Part shown: positions 55,001 through 62,409 of the stretch, in pieces
Numbering within the stretch: the first letter of the stretch is position 1
Layout: every line of letters starts with the position of its first letter
DNA from: Chitinophagales bacterium
GTDB lineage: Bacteria; Bacteroidota; Bacteroidia; Chitinophagales; Saprospiraceae
DNA: 64,000 nt
Direction of reading: 5' to 3'
Assembly: GCA_017303875.1 (NCBI GenBank)
Contig: JAFLBP010000007.1
Coordinates: forward strand, 62,001-126,000
Notes under the pieces: model-generated
What the model was told of the DNA's origin: nothing
What the model saw: only the letters and a program-made list of their open reading frames with translations
The model's database searches: none
Translations under genes and position numbers: made by a program

Positions 55001-57363
55001 ATAGGCTGCCCAGGCACCAACCAGTTCGTCTTATTCGTCCAGCCCGGCCCGCCCGTCGCATTGTACAATTTCACCAACTCCAACGAATCGCTCACCGGGT
55101 TGCAGGTCGCAGCAGTATTGATATTGATGCGTATCGCCCGGCTATACAACGTCAGCGCGGGCGCGCCGGGGTTGGTTACCTGCACATGATAAACGCCTGC
55201 GTCACTATTTTGCAAGGTATTGAAAATGAGCTTATTGGAGTTCGCTACATTGCCAGCGGGTGGTGTCCATGGACTACCGTTTTTATACCACGCATATATG
55301 TTATCCGGTACAGCGGCATCAATACCGAGGTCAATGGTGAGCGTTTGCCCGGCGTTGCGGGTGATGAGGGTGTCGGAGAAGATGGAGTCTTGGGGGGCGT
55401 ACCTTGCCTGATTGTTGAAAAAGCCGTTAATGAGCGGCATATTGGGGAGGATGTCCTCGAAGGTGAGGTGGTTGTTTTGGAGGGTTAGGGAGTCAAAAAT
55501 CGACGTTCCTGTACCTAGAAGAGGCATCTGGGTGAAGCTTTGCGCAGAGGATAACTGATTGTTGCGAAGCCTTAGCTGAGTTAGTTTGGGTAGCTTAAAA
55601 TTAGGAATACTACCACTCAATTGGTTGTTATAACACCAGAATAATTGTAAATTTGGCAAATCAAAATCGGGAATGCTTCCACTTAATTGGTTAGAGTAAC
55701 AGATGAATTGTTCCAAATTAGGCAGGTTGAAATTAGGGATACTACCAACCAATTGATTATTGTGGCAGTAAAATTCTTGTAAGTTGGGCAAATTAAAATT
55801 TGGGATACTACTACTCAACTGGTTATTCTGACAGCGGAGTTCTTGTAAGTTAGGCAAATTGAAATTGGGGATACTACCATTCAGCTGGTTAAAATAACAG
55901 TCGAATTGCTGTAAATTTGGCAGATTAAAATTAGGGATACTGCCGCTTAATTGATTAGTCGAGCAAACGAATCCAACCAAGTTGGGTAGATTATAATTGG
56001 GAATATTTCCGCTCAATTGGTTGTTACGACAATCAAAGGCATATAAGTTGGGCAGCATAAAATCTGGGAGTATCCCATTCAACTTGTTATCAGGTAATGT
56101 TATTCGCCTTACACACCCCTGCACATTCACCTGCACCCCATACCAGGTACTCACAGGCGTATTCAAGTTCCATGTATTCGTCCAGCCCGGCCCACCCGTA
56201 GCATTATACAATTTCACCAACTCCAACGAATCGCTTACCGGGTTACAAGTAACGGGCGTTATCATCGCCGTTCCCGTACACCCCGCCCCGTCCGTCACCG
56301 TCACCACATAAGCCCCCGATTGCGGCACGGTAAACGACACCGTCTCGTTGTGCGTAAACGGCGCGGTCGTCAGCGTGGCCGTCACCGCCGGGTTGTTGAA
56401 CAGGGCCATGACGACGCTGCTGTAATTCCCGCCGCTGCTCTGCGGCTGGCCGCCCTGTATTCGGAAGGTGCCGTTCAGGTTATTGGTCGTGATATTATTG
56501 ATGGCAATGGCAGGGGCCACGGTGACCGTGCGCGAACTGGTAGCGGTACAGCCGGTGCTGCTGGTTACAGTTACAGTATAGGTGGTCGTGCTGGTTGGGG
56601 CAGGCGCAATGCTTGAAGTCGTGGCCGCGTTGCTCCACACATAGGTGTAAGGGCCGGTGCTGCCCGTGGCATTGGCTGTCAGCGTAGCGCTGGCGCCGTT
56701 ACAAATAGCATTGCCGCCCGTAATCGTCACCATGGCAGGGTTGCTGCCACAAGGCGTTGCGCAGGGGCCGCTTGTCCAACTGGTGATGCCGTTTTTATAA
56801 AATGCCGTACAGGCATTGGCGTAGGTCACGCCGTCGCAACCACAAACCTGCGCAGTGCCGCTGCATATTTTGGAGAGATTAATCACGTCCGGGGCGCTGC
56901 AAGGCGCGCCATCGCAATTCACGGTTACCGACGTAGTCACCGTAGCACCACTGCCCTTGCTGCCGCTCAAACGGGCGGCTATACTGTATATGCCGGGCAT
57001 CAGGTAACCCGCATCTACGCTAACGGTTTCGAACACGACGACAGACGCACAATAGCCCGGATTGAAATTGTATCCGATGGTGATGGTGATCGCGTTACCG
57101 TTTACCGTTACTGTATTAATCCCGTTGAGGGAATAACACAAATTCAGGAGCTCCACTTCTACATCTATCGGTAAGGGCGCTGCGCAATAGCCGGGACTGC
57201 TAACCACCACCCCGATAACATTAGCCTGCTGCGCAGCGGCAATCTGGAGGCCGATCAGGAGGGCTGAAGCCGAGAGGACGGCGCGTCGCCCCCACAGCAA
57301 CAACGGTTGCATAAAAACAAAAAGTAAAGGGGCGCCTGAAAAACGAAGTACGCTTGTTTTCAT
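49048..57363 (-). CDS. Giant LRR/Ig/SprB-like surface protein with Kazal domain, T9SS type B
   Basis: 2771 residues. Signal peptide, then an N-terminal beta domain (45-150); a Kazal-type domain (about 160-202, ICSGTAQVCGCDGVTYANAC); a PKD-like repeat (205-285). Three LRR blocks (about 378-621, 758-1091, 1228-1541) use the plant-type consensus LPNLQxLxLxxNQLSGSIPNF. Each block is opened by SLELVKLYNATGGPGW and closed by an Ig-like module (SDAGVYHVQVTNPGAPALTLYS). From about 2060 to 2390 are four 78-residue SprB-like repeats. The end (PNVITPNGDGMNDDF) is a type B gliding-motility C-terminal domain. Adhesion or substrate capture is inferred. Confidence 0.9.
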   Translation of the reverse strand: MKTSVLRFSGAPLLFVFMQPLLLWGRRAVLSASALLIGLQIAAAQQANVIGVVVSSPGYCAAPLPIDVEVELLNLCYSLNGINTVTVNGNAITITIGYNFNPGYCASVVVFETVSVDAGYLMPGIYSIAARLSGSKGSGATVTTSVTVNCDGAPCSAPDVINLSKICSGTAQVCGCDGVTYANACTAFYKNGITSWTSGPCATPCGSNPAMVTITGGNAICNGASATLTANATGSTGPYTYVWSNAATTSSIAPAPTSTTTYTVTVTSSTGCTATSSRTVTVAPAIAINNITTNNLNGTFRIQGGQPQSSGGNYSSVVMALFNNPAVTATLTTAPFTHNETVSFTVPQSGAYVVTVTDGAGCTGTAMITPVTCNPVSDSLELVKLYNATGGPGWTNTWNLNTPVSTWYGVQVNVQGCVRRITLPDNKLNGILPDFMLPNLYAFDCRNNQLSGNIPNYNLPNLVGFVCSTNQLSGSIPNFNLPNLQQFDCYFNQLNGSIPNFNLPNLQELRCQNNQLSSSIPNFNLPNLQEFYCHNNQLVGSIPNFNLPNLEQFICYSNQLSGSIPDFDLPNLQLFWCYNNQLSGSIPNFKLPKLTQLRLRNNQLSSAQSFTQMPLLGTGTSIFDSLTLQNNHLTFEDILPNMPLINGFFNNQARYAPQDSIFSDTLITRNAGQTLTIDLGIDAAVPDNIYAWYKNGSPWTPPAGNVANSNKLIFNTLQNSDAGVYHVQVTNPGAPALTLYSRAIRININTAATCNPVSDSLELVKLYNATGGPGWTNKTNWLVPGQPISSWYGVQVNGDGCVITISLSDNQLSGSIPNFSLPNLQYLWLNSNQLSGSVPDFSLPNLQSLSLSNNQLSGSIPNFSLPNLQELWLSDNQLNGLIPNFNLPNLRELWLSDNQLSGSIPNFSLPSLQSLNLAYNDLTGLIPNFSLPSLRSLYLAYNQLSGSIPNFNLPNLQLINFTSNQLSGSIPNFSLLNLQRLYLTSNQLSGSIPIFNLPNLQHLWLNNNQLGGSIPNFNLPKLIELRLEINQLSGPIPNFSLPNLQELSLSYNQLSGSIPNFSLPKLIALWLRNNNLSTAPAFTQMPLLGTSTWPYDSLTLQYNHLTFDDILPNTPLLNGFNGARARYAPQDSIFSDTLITRNTGQALTIDLGIDAAVPDNIYAWYKNGSPWTPPAGNTSNSNKLIFSTLQNSDAGVYHVQVTNPGAPALTLYSRAIRININTAATCNPVSDSLELVKLYNATNGPGWTNTWNLNTPVSTWYGVTVNGEGCVTQIDLAQNLLTGNIPNLNLPDLEILYLFFNQLSGNIPDFNLPNLKYLTLSNNQLSGSIPNFNLPNLEELLLFFNELNDTIPNFNLPKMKKIILYNNQLVGQIPNFNLPNLETISFYKNKLTGNVPDFNLPMLKLLVLSDNKLSGSIPNFNLPNLQGLSLFSNQLSGSIPNFNLPNLYELSLSSNQLIGSIPNFNLPNLSQLFLSSNQLSDTIANFNLPNLQRLSLSSNQLSGSIPNFSLPKLRSLWLSNNNLSAASSFNQMPLLNTGTWSEDSLTLQFNHLTFDDILPNMPLINGFYNNQARYAPQDSIFSDTLITRNAGQALTIDLGIDAGLTTNVYQWHKNGSPWTPPAGNAANSNKLIFNALQNSDAGVYHVQVTNPGAPALTLYSRAIQVEVQGASCPQESSITYWGTIICTDENDYTRHFGIACTDCGRVLSPTTNVGTIVLDPVNPGIVDLINVPYGVPINFTFSLENVNTGETCGPYNHTFDAIAGPTESITSSGGNVLCSGETTTLAIPAVASATYTWYRNGVAISNSNANQINTNQGGTYEVTWGVFPAICVSRSIPITLTQSASPTPALSANTPCPGGTLTLQDDSGTAIAWSWSGPQGYTFGSNPATRNNMSAAFTGTYSVTATNAEGCTATSNIQVAQIGVNPIVNLTPQNATCDQANGSINLAASGGNGPFSFDWEDLPGSSDPQQRALLPAGNYSVTVSNAQGCTASATTTIDNIYNFPELNTSAQSAGCNLNTGSITLTIQNGIGPFVFEWSNGSNTQNLNNVSPDVYTVTVTGSNGCTASATDVVDQMGILPFIDATAQPAACGQSNGSITLTVSGGTTPFNYDWADLPGSNNPQNRTALPAGTYTVTVTNAEGCTASNAITVGQSGVTPVINATTQPAACGQSNGSITLTVSGGTAPFNYDWADLPGSNNPQNRTALPAGTYTVTVTSAEGCTASNAITVGQSGVTPVINATTQPAACGQSNGSITLTVSGGTAPFNYDWADLPGSNNPQNRTALPAGTYTVTVTNAEGCTASNTIMVGQSGVTPVINTTTQAAACGQSDGSINLSVSGGTAPFNYDWADLPGSADPQNRTAIPSGNYTVTVTNAEGCTSVQNITVAVSTGGVNLSRTEIICGGDVYVAGNQTFSTSGTYTVILPAQGAACDTTLTLNLSVLPPVSVALTASRLNICKGDSTLLKTTVANCTNCSYQWSNNNNSSSSQVVAPESSTTYKVTVTQSGLLVCKAAAEISISVSPNYELALDTVICAGYSVKIGNQLFSNTGLFTVELQTGQGCDSVIQLNLERIDPGALLAFPDTIFLVQGSGSTELLVTENDTLPNLDSILLAIKTLPLAGDVAIIDNRRLRYSPPGADFLGTDVFTYTIGSNTCPAVLDSARVTIIVQGALEDLSKAMPNVITPNGDGMNDDFDPLQVYREQGNFIPEDQARLIIINRMNEVVHVAKPYEKWIGTYGNQPDAKALPSGVYKYVLELSLPGQHKYVTGAISIAD
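50226..51160 (-). repeat. Four tandem 234-bp repeats within the giant surface protein gene
   Basis: The word GCCCTCGG recurs at 50239, 50473, 50707 and 50941, exactly 234 bases (78 codons) apart. The central copies are nearly identical in DNA, so recent duplication or gene conversion is likely. Confidence 0.9.
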
Positions 57364-57459
57364 AATTGTTGAAGTATCTGACCGGGAGCGAAGTTAGCTT
57401 GTCCCTTATATCCGGTGCAGGAATTACGTGATTAATTTTCTTCGTCAGCAGCGCTTTTT

Positions 57460-58233
57460 TTACTTGAGCTTCTGTTGCAATTCCTGGGCGGCAGCCTTGT
57501 TGAAATGTCCCTGAGTATTGAGAATTTTATTCAGCAATGCCTGGAAAGGCGCTTCTTTTTGTTTGCCCTGTGCGAGCCAGACCATTAAGGTGCGGTATTC
57601 AGCCTGCTGCTGAATTTTTTCATTTGCAGCCTTTTGTTGTGCTTCAAACAGGCTTAGCGCCTGCTGGTAGTCGCGTTTGAAGTAGTAGCAGTCGCCCTGA
57701 AGCAGTGGTACGATTTCAGCCTCGGCGTTATCGGCCGGTATGGCGGCGAGTTGAGCGAGCGCCTGGTCGTATTGCTTGTCCTGTATGGCTTGTTTGGCCT
57801 GCTCAATGGCCTGGTTGGGTGTTGCGCCTTGTCCGCGGGCGGTGGTGACGGCAGCCTTCGGGTACATGGTATCGGCGTATTCGAGGGTGTTGAACGCCGG
57901 TTTGCGCAGGAAACCGAAATAACCGACCAAGAGCAGGGCGCAGGCGGCTGCGGCAATTTGCAGCACGCGTTTGAACGATACTTTCAGCGCCGGGGCTGCC
58001 GGCGCGGTGATGGATTCGTTTGCGCTTTCAGCTTTCCAAGCTTCCATCTGGCGGCGCATTTCCTGGCGGCGCAGGAGTTGCATGGCCTGGTGTTCGGCCT
58101 GTTGCAGTTTAAGTTCCTGAGCCAGTTCGGGATTTTGGGCTAATTGTGCTTCGAAGGCTGCTTTTTCCGCTTCGGGGAGTTGCCCGAAGAGGTAGGCTTC
58201 TATGGTATCAAAATTAGTGTTATTCGTGTTCAT
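57460..58233 (-). CDS. Anti-sigma-factor-like membrane protein with TPR domain
   Basis: 257 residues from the ATG at 58233, which overlaps the sigma factor stop (ATGA). The N-terminal 80 residues resemble anti-sigma domains of Bacteroidota (IEAYLFGQLPEAEKAAFEAQLAQNPELAQEL). One membrane helix (about 110-128, LQIAAAACALLLVGYFGFL) crosses the inner membrane, and the C-terminal half is helical with TPR-like pairs (AIEQAKQAIQDKQYDQALAQLAAIP, YYFKRDYQQALSLFEAQ). It likely holds the sigma factor and senses an envelope signal through the TPR part. Confidence 0.82.
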   Translation of the reverse strand: MNTNNTNFDTIEAYLFGQLPEAEKAAFEAQLAQNPELAQELKLQQAEHQAMQLLRRQEMRRQMEAWKAESANESITAPAAPALKVSFKRVLQIAAAACALLLVGYFGFLRKPAFNTLEYADTMYPKAAVTTARGQGATPNQAIEQAKQAIQDKQYDQALAQLAAIPADNAEAEIVPLLQGDCYYFKRDYQQALSLFEAQQKAANEKIQQQAEYRTLMVWLAQGKQKEAPFQALLNKILNTQGHFNKAAAQELQQKLK

Positions 58234-58856
58234 TGCATCTGATTTAGGATGTTTTGCAAATCGGGGTTGGCAACCAGCGTTTCCCTCAATTTTTCGCGAC
58301 AACGGTGTACCGCTTTTTTGGCTTGTTCGGCATTGGCCAGGCCGCGGTCTTCCGCCACCTGAGCCATGGTTTTGTTTTCAAAGTAGTAGGCTTGCAATGC
58401 TTCCTGACATTTATCGGTCAGCGTATGCAGCGCCTGCTGAATCAATTCATCGCGTTTGGCTTCCAGCGTTTCCTGCTCAATCAGTTCAATATGATTGGCC
58501 ATCGCATCGGGATTGTTCATTTCAGCGTCGGAAATTTCCGATTTGAACACCACCCGGCTTACCTTTCTGGCGCCGGAGCGAATCAGGTTTTTACAAATAC
58601 CCAGCAGGAAAGTAGTCACCTTGCTTTCTGCCCTGAACCCGCCATTGAGCAGGGTTTCATCGAGCAGAATCATGGCTTCCTGAATGATCTCATCGGCGTC
58701 AACGCCGCGAGGCTGGTAATAAGCGATCCAGTCCTGCACCGTTGCCCGCACCATCGGATTTTGGAACAGGGCCTTGTAGGCCATGTTTTTCCGTTGCAGA
58801 TCGGTACTCATCAGCGCCTTGGAAAGCTCTTCAGCGCTCATTGATGTTTGCTTCAT
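58230..58856 (-). CDS. ECF-type RNA polymerase sigma factor
   Basis: 208 residues. Region 2 has YKALFQNPMVRATVQDWIAYYQPRGVDADEIIQEAMILL and TFLLGICKNLIRSGARK; region 4 has LTDKCQEALQAYYFENKTMAQVAEDRG and KAVHRCREKLRE. It is an ECF factor of a divergent Bacteroidota type. Its stop overlaps the anti-sigma-like gene (ATGA). A TGGGTACCCC palindrome lies 24 bases before its ATG, and the TPR-CHAT gene is divergently transcribed from the same spacer. Confidence 0.85.
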   Translation of the reverse strand: MKQTSMSAEELSKALMSTDLQRKNMAYKALFQNPMVRATVQDWIAYYQPRGVDADEIIQEAMILLDETLLNGGFRAESKVTTFLLGICKNLIRSGARKVSRVVFKSEISDAEMNNPDAMANHIELIEQETLEAKRDELIQQALHTLTDKCQEALQAYYFENKTMAQVAEDRGLANAEQAKKAVHRCREKLRETLVANPDLQNILNQMQ

Positions 58857-58879
58857 TGGTAAGTGACAATTAAGTGCCC

Positions 58880-58889
58880 GGGGTACCCA
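58880..58889 (-). promoter_or_regulatory. Shared TGGGTACC palindrome, copy 3
   Basis: TGGGTACCCC on the minus strand, 24 bases before the sigma factor ATG and 100 bases before the divergent CHAT ATG. A palindrome could serve both genes. Confidence 0.35.
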
Positions 58890-58988
58890 GGTTTCGAGAA
58901 AAAAATCGGGTAAAGATGCAACAAGTCCTGATTATTTTCAGAAGTTTGCCTGTGCAGACTTGTGTTATGCCCCCTTTTTTTTCCAAAT

Positions 58989-61754
58989 ATGCGTTTTTTG
59001 CCCTTACTTTTATTTTTCCTTTTTTTAAAGATTAATCCCGCTGTCGCACAGCAAAGTGCCGCCGCCAGGACAGCACAACGCATAGATATCTGGTATACAC
59101 AATGGCAGCAGGGCGCGCTCACGCAAGCCGCCTATGATTCCTGCAGCCGCATGGTGCAACGGGGGCCAAAAGTAATCGGGGAACTGAACTGGGCCATGGC
59201 CGCTTCTTTGCAAGGCAATATATTGTATGAATCCGGCGCCTGTCAGACCAGCGCAGCGCTACACGCCAAGGCCCTGCAAATTCGGCAGCGATTGCTGGGC
59301 CGCACAGACACCCTGAGCGCCAACAGTATGCAAAACCTCGCCAACGCCCGCTACGAACTGGGTTTCCGTGAGGAAGCGCTGCAACTGTACGAAACAGCCT
59401 GGTGCATTAAAAAAGATTCCCTGCGCCTGCCACCCGAAAAACTCATCGTCTCCGGATTGAACCTCGCCGATTGCTACCAGGATATGGGCTTCACCAACAA
59501 GGCGCTCGAATTATATAACAAGCTCCTGCAATACCGCCGCGAAGCGCCGGTTTCTCCTGATGCCAGCACGCCGGAACTCCTCTTGGAAATAGCCAATTGT
59601 TACATCACGTTAAAAGCATACCGGCAGGCGGAGGACTACGCCGGTCGGGCTGCTGCCTTGTATGAGCAATTGGATCCGACTGCGCACCAACAGTATCGGG
59701 GCCGTGCTTATCAGCGGGTGGCGATGGCGCGTATTATGCAGGGAAGGCCCTTATTTGCCCATGAAGTATTGCAAAAAGCCCTGACGCAGTTGCAGGAGTA
59801 CCCATCCGACGCCGCCGATGTCTGGATGGCCATGGCTACCGCCGACCGCATGCAGGGGCGTTACGCCGATGCATTGAACAGCCTCGAAATGGCGCAGCAA
59901 TTGCTTGAAGAAGGCGCACTTGAGAAAAAAAACGCGTTGTTGCTGCTCAAAGGTGAGTACCTGAGTGCACAACAACAATACAAGCAGGCCGCAGCGACTT
60001 ATTATCAGGCACTGGGGCAGGCTGCTAACCCTGCGCAACGGCAGGAATGCCTGCTGCATCTTTCCCGTCTTGAACTCGAACGCGGGAACTACGCTGCGGC
60101 GCAAGGCCTGCTGCTGCGGGTTGCTGCCCGGCAGGATAGCGCTACGCTATATGTCATTCGGATGCTGGAAGGCGATATTGCCCTGAAACAGGGCCGATGG
60201 GAAGCCGCGCTTGCGACGTTTCAGCAAGCGCTGCAAATACCGGCGGATGCGGATAAACAGTTGGCAGCTGAGGTACGGCGCCTGAATGTACTCGTCGTCA
60301 GGGCGCGGCAGCGCAACACTGCTGCCGACTGGCAGGAGGCCTACCGCTATGCAAAAGCCAATGATATACACCGGCCCATCAATTACGACGTGTATGCCCG
60401 CGCGTACAAAACGGTGTACCGCCAGTTTGGCGACAGCTACATCGAAGCGGCTTTGCAATGCGGCGATACGCTTGCTGCGTTTATGCGTGTTGCCCGGGAA
60501 AAATGGAAGCATCCGAATAACAGGACGATACAGGGCGACGCTTCCATTGCAGCCCCAAATTGGGATATACAGGGCTTACAGGCTGCGATGCGGGAGGATC
60601 TCAGTTTTTTGGAGTTTTATGAATCCGACAGCGCTTTGTATGTTTTTGTTTTGGATAAAAAACGTTTAAGTGCCCGGAAAATAGCTGCTGATGTAGCGAC
60701 AATTCACCGACATGTGGTTGCTTTTTTTGAACAATGCAGTCGCCCGCCAGGCGGTGTCGGCTCAGATCCGGCTGTACTGATGGCGGAAGGGCAATGGTTG
60801 TACGAGCAGCTTTTGGCGCCGATAAAAATGTATTTATCCAAACGGCTGCTGATTGCGCCCGATGGTATCATTCATTTTTTGCCTTTTGATGCTTTGCCGA
60901 TTAGCTTGGCCTCTAAACCGGAATATTTTCAGGACCACCGTTTTCTGCTGCATGAATACACACTTGCTTATGTGCCAGGTGCGCGCTGGTATTGGCACAA
61001 GGTGGTTCGGGAAAAAAGGCGTTTTAGGTCGAATGCAAGGACTTTATTGGCGATTGCGCCGGTTTTTGGCATTCCGGGGGTGGATGATCTGGAAGCGTTG
61101 AACTTCAATTTTCCGGAAGTTGACAGTGTTGAACGGATTTGGGGCGGTGAAATATTAAAAGGGCCGGCAGCGCAGAAACAAGCCTTTATGGATCGTGCGC
61201 AGGCATGCAATATTTTGCATTTGGCTACGCATGGTTCGGCTGACAGTGAGTTCCCGGCACATGCCTATGTTGCGTTCAGTGGTCAGGATCAGAAATTGTA
61301 CGCGGGCGAATTTGAGCGCATTAACCTTGCGGGTACCGAATTGGTGGTGCTCAGTGCCTGTAAAACGGCGCTTGGTCAGTTGAACACAGGAGAGGGCGTG
61401 TCGAGTATTGCGCTGGCTTTCCAGCGCGCAGGCGCCGGGGCGGTGCTGGCTTCTTTGTGGAATGTGGACGATGCAATGGCGCCAGGCCTGCAAACGCGTT
61501 TTTATACTTTATTAAAAGAAGGGTGCCGGAAAAGCGAAGCGCTGAGCGCAGCCAAGCGGCAATTGCTTCAGGCCTGCGACCGGGACCATGCGCATCCGTA
61601 TTATTGGGCGGGTTATTTGCTCAACGGAAACGACAAACCCATGCGCTTCATTCCCGGCGAGGCCCGGAAAGCCTGGCTTTGGGCATTATCGGCCCTGCTA
61701 TTGCTGTTTATCGGCTGGCGTTTTCTAAAAAAGCGCTCACCCCGTCGTGTTTGA
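58989..61754 (+). CDS. Exported TPR-CHAT protein with C-terminal membrane anchor
   Basis: About 921 residues from the ATG at 58989, directly before the signal MRFLPLLLFFLFLKINPAVAQ. About ten TPR-like units (about 40-480) are followed by a CHAT caspase-like domain (about 600-880). The catalytic pair is His748 in HLATHGSAD and Cys791 in VLSACKTALG, both intact. A C-terminal helix (AWLWALSALLLLFIGWRFL) and basic tail anchor it in the membrane, so the protease faces the periplasm or outside. Divergent to the sigma/anti-sigma operon. Substrate unknown; the TPR units may recruit partners. Confidence 0.9.
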   Translation: MRFLPLLLFFLFLKINPAVAQQSAAARTAQRIDIWYTQWQQGALTQAAYDSCSRMVQRGPKVIGELNWAMAASLQGNILYESGACQTSAALHAKALQIRQRLLGRTDTLSANSMQNLANARYELGFREEALQLYETAWCIKKDSLRLPPEKLIVSGLNLADCYQDMGFTNKALELYNKLLQYRREAPVSPDASTPELLLEIANCYITLKAYRQAEDYAGRAAALYEQLDPTAHQQYRGRAYQRVAMARIMQGRPLFAHEVLQKALTQLQEYPSDAADVWMAMATADRMQGRYADALNSLEMAQQLLEEGALEKKNALLLLKGEYLSAQQQYKQAAATYYQALGQAANPAQRQECLLHLSRLELERGNYAAAQGLLLRVAARQDSATLYVIRMLEGDIALKQGRWEAALATFQQALQIPADADKQLAAEVRRLNVLVVRARQRNTAADWQEAYRYAKANDIHRPINYDVYARAYKTVYRQFGDSYIEAALQCGDTLAAFMRVAREKWKHPNNRTIQGDASIAAPNWDIQGLQAAMREDLSFLEFYESDSALYVFVLDKKRLSARKIAADVATIHRHVVAFFEQCSRPPGGVGSDPAVLMAEGQWLYEQLLAPIKMYLSKRLLIAPDGIIHFLPFDALPISLASKPEYFQDHRFLLHEYTLAYVPGARWYWHKVVREKRRFRSNARTLLAIAPVFGIPGVDDLEALNFNFPEVDSVERIWGGEILKGPAAQKQAFMDRAQACNILHLATHGSADSEFPAHAYVAFSGQDQKLYAGEFERINLAGTELVVLSACKTALGQLNTGEGVSSIALAFQRAGAGAVLASLWNVDDAMAPGLQTRFYTLLKEGCRKSEALSAAKRQLLQACDRDHAHPYYWAGYLLNGNDKPMRFIPGEARKAWLWALSALLLLFIGWRFLKKRSPRRV

Positions 61755-61784
61755 TGCGGGATGAGCGGCATTCGTGTTGAGTAA

Positions 61785-62261
61785 TTATTTTACCTGAATT
61801 TCCACAGCGTTGGTTACGGTGGCGGTAAACTGCTGGCCTTGTTCGATGATAAAGCCTTCCCTTGGGCCTTCGCCGTGGAACGATTGTTCGTCGCCGGCCA
61901 CCGCGATCATCTGATCGTCTATGGTGCGTACATGGGTGACTTCCAGTATGACTTTGGCCGGTTCATTGAAGCTGGCGGGCACAACGCTTTTGATACGTCC
62001 GATGGCGAAAGCGCCGAAGGGGATGAGTACTTTGCCATTGACTACTACATTGGCACGTACCCGAAAGGAGACCGTTTTGCCGCGGGCGGCATCGGAAGAA
62101 ACGCGCTCTGTGCTTTCAAGCCAGACCAACGTAGAGGCAGGCAGGGTTTCCTTGTTGTTGCAGATCAGACCTTTGGCGCTGGTATTTTGCGCGTGTGCGG
62201 TTGGGGCGAATACGCCGCCCAGCAAGAGCATCAGGAGGGAGAAAAATACACGTTGTTGCAT
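61785..62261 (-). CDS. Small exported beta-rich protein, paralogue 4 of 5
   Basis: 158 residues from the ATG at 62261, whose signal ends TAHAQ; a TTG start at 62285 is less likely. The core is VWLESTERVSSDAARGKTVSFRVRANVVVNGKVLIPFGAFAIGRIKSV, then VTHVRTIDDQMIAVAGDEQSF, ending TATVTNAVEIQVK as in paralogue 2. It converges on the CHAT gene and is divergent from paralogue 5. A TGGGTACCGG palindrome lies 55 bases upstream. Confidence 0.75.
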   Translation of the reverse strand: MQQRVFFSLLMLLLGGVFAPTAHAQNTSAKGLICNNKETLPASTLVWLESTERVSSDAARGKTVSFRVRANVVVNGKVLIPFGAFAIGRIKSVVPASFNEPAKVILEVTHVRTIDDQMIAVAGDEQSFHGEGPREGFIIEQGQQFTATVTNAVEIQVK

Positions 62262-62315
62262 AGCAGGTTTGATTTTTTTGTTCAATTGTTGTTTGTAAGT
62301 AGGGTGATGTAAGTT

Positions 62316-62325
62316 CCGGTACCCA
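62316..62325 (-). promoter_or_regulatory. Shared TGGGTACC palindrome, copy 4
   Basis: TGGGTACCGG on the minus strand, preceded by AAAAAA as in copy 2, 55 bases before the ATG of paralogue 4. A weaker GGGTACTCC lies at 62349-62357 toward paralogue 5. Confidence 0.35.
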
Positions 62326-62382
62326 TTTTTTCAAAAAAAAATTAACACGGGTACTCCGGGGTATTTCCCGACACACAATTCT

Positions 62383-62390
62383 TACATTTG
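62383..62390 (+). promoter_or_regulatory. Putative -7 element (TACATTTG) for paralogue 5
   Basis: Exact TAnnTTTG match 20 bases before the ATG at 62410. The -33 region is weak. Confidence 0.4.
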
Positions 62391-62409
62391 TAACAGAAAA
62401 ATAACGCCC

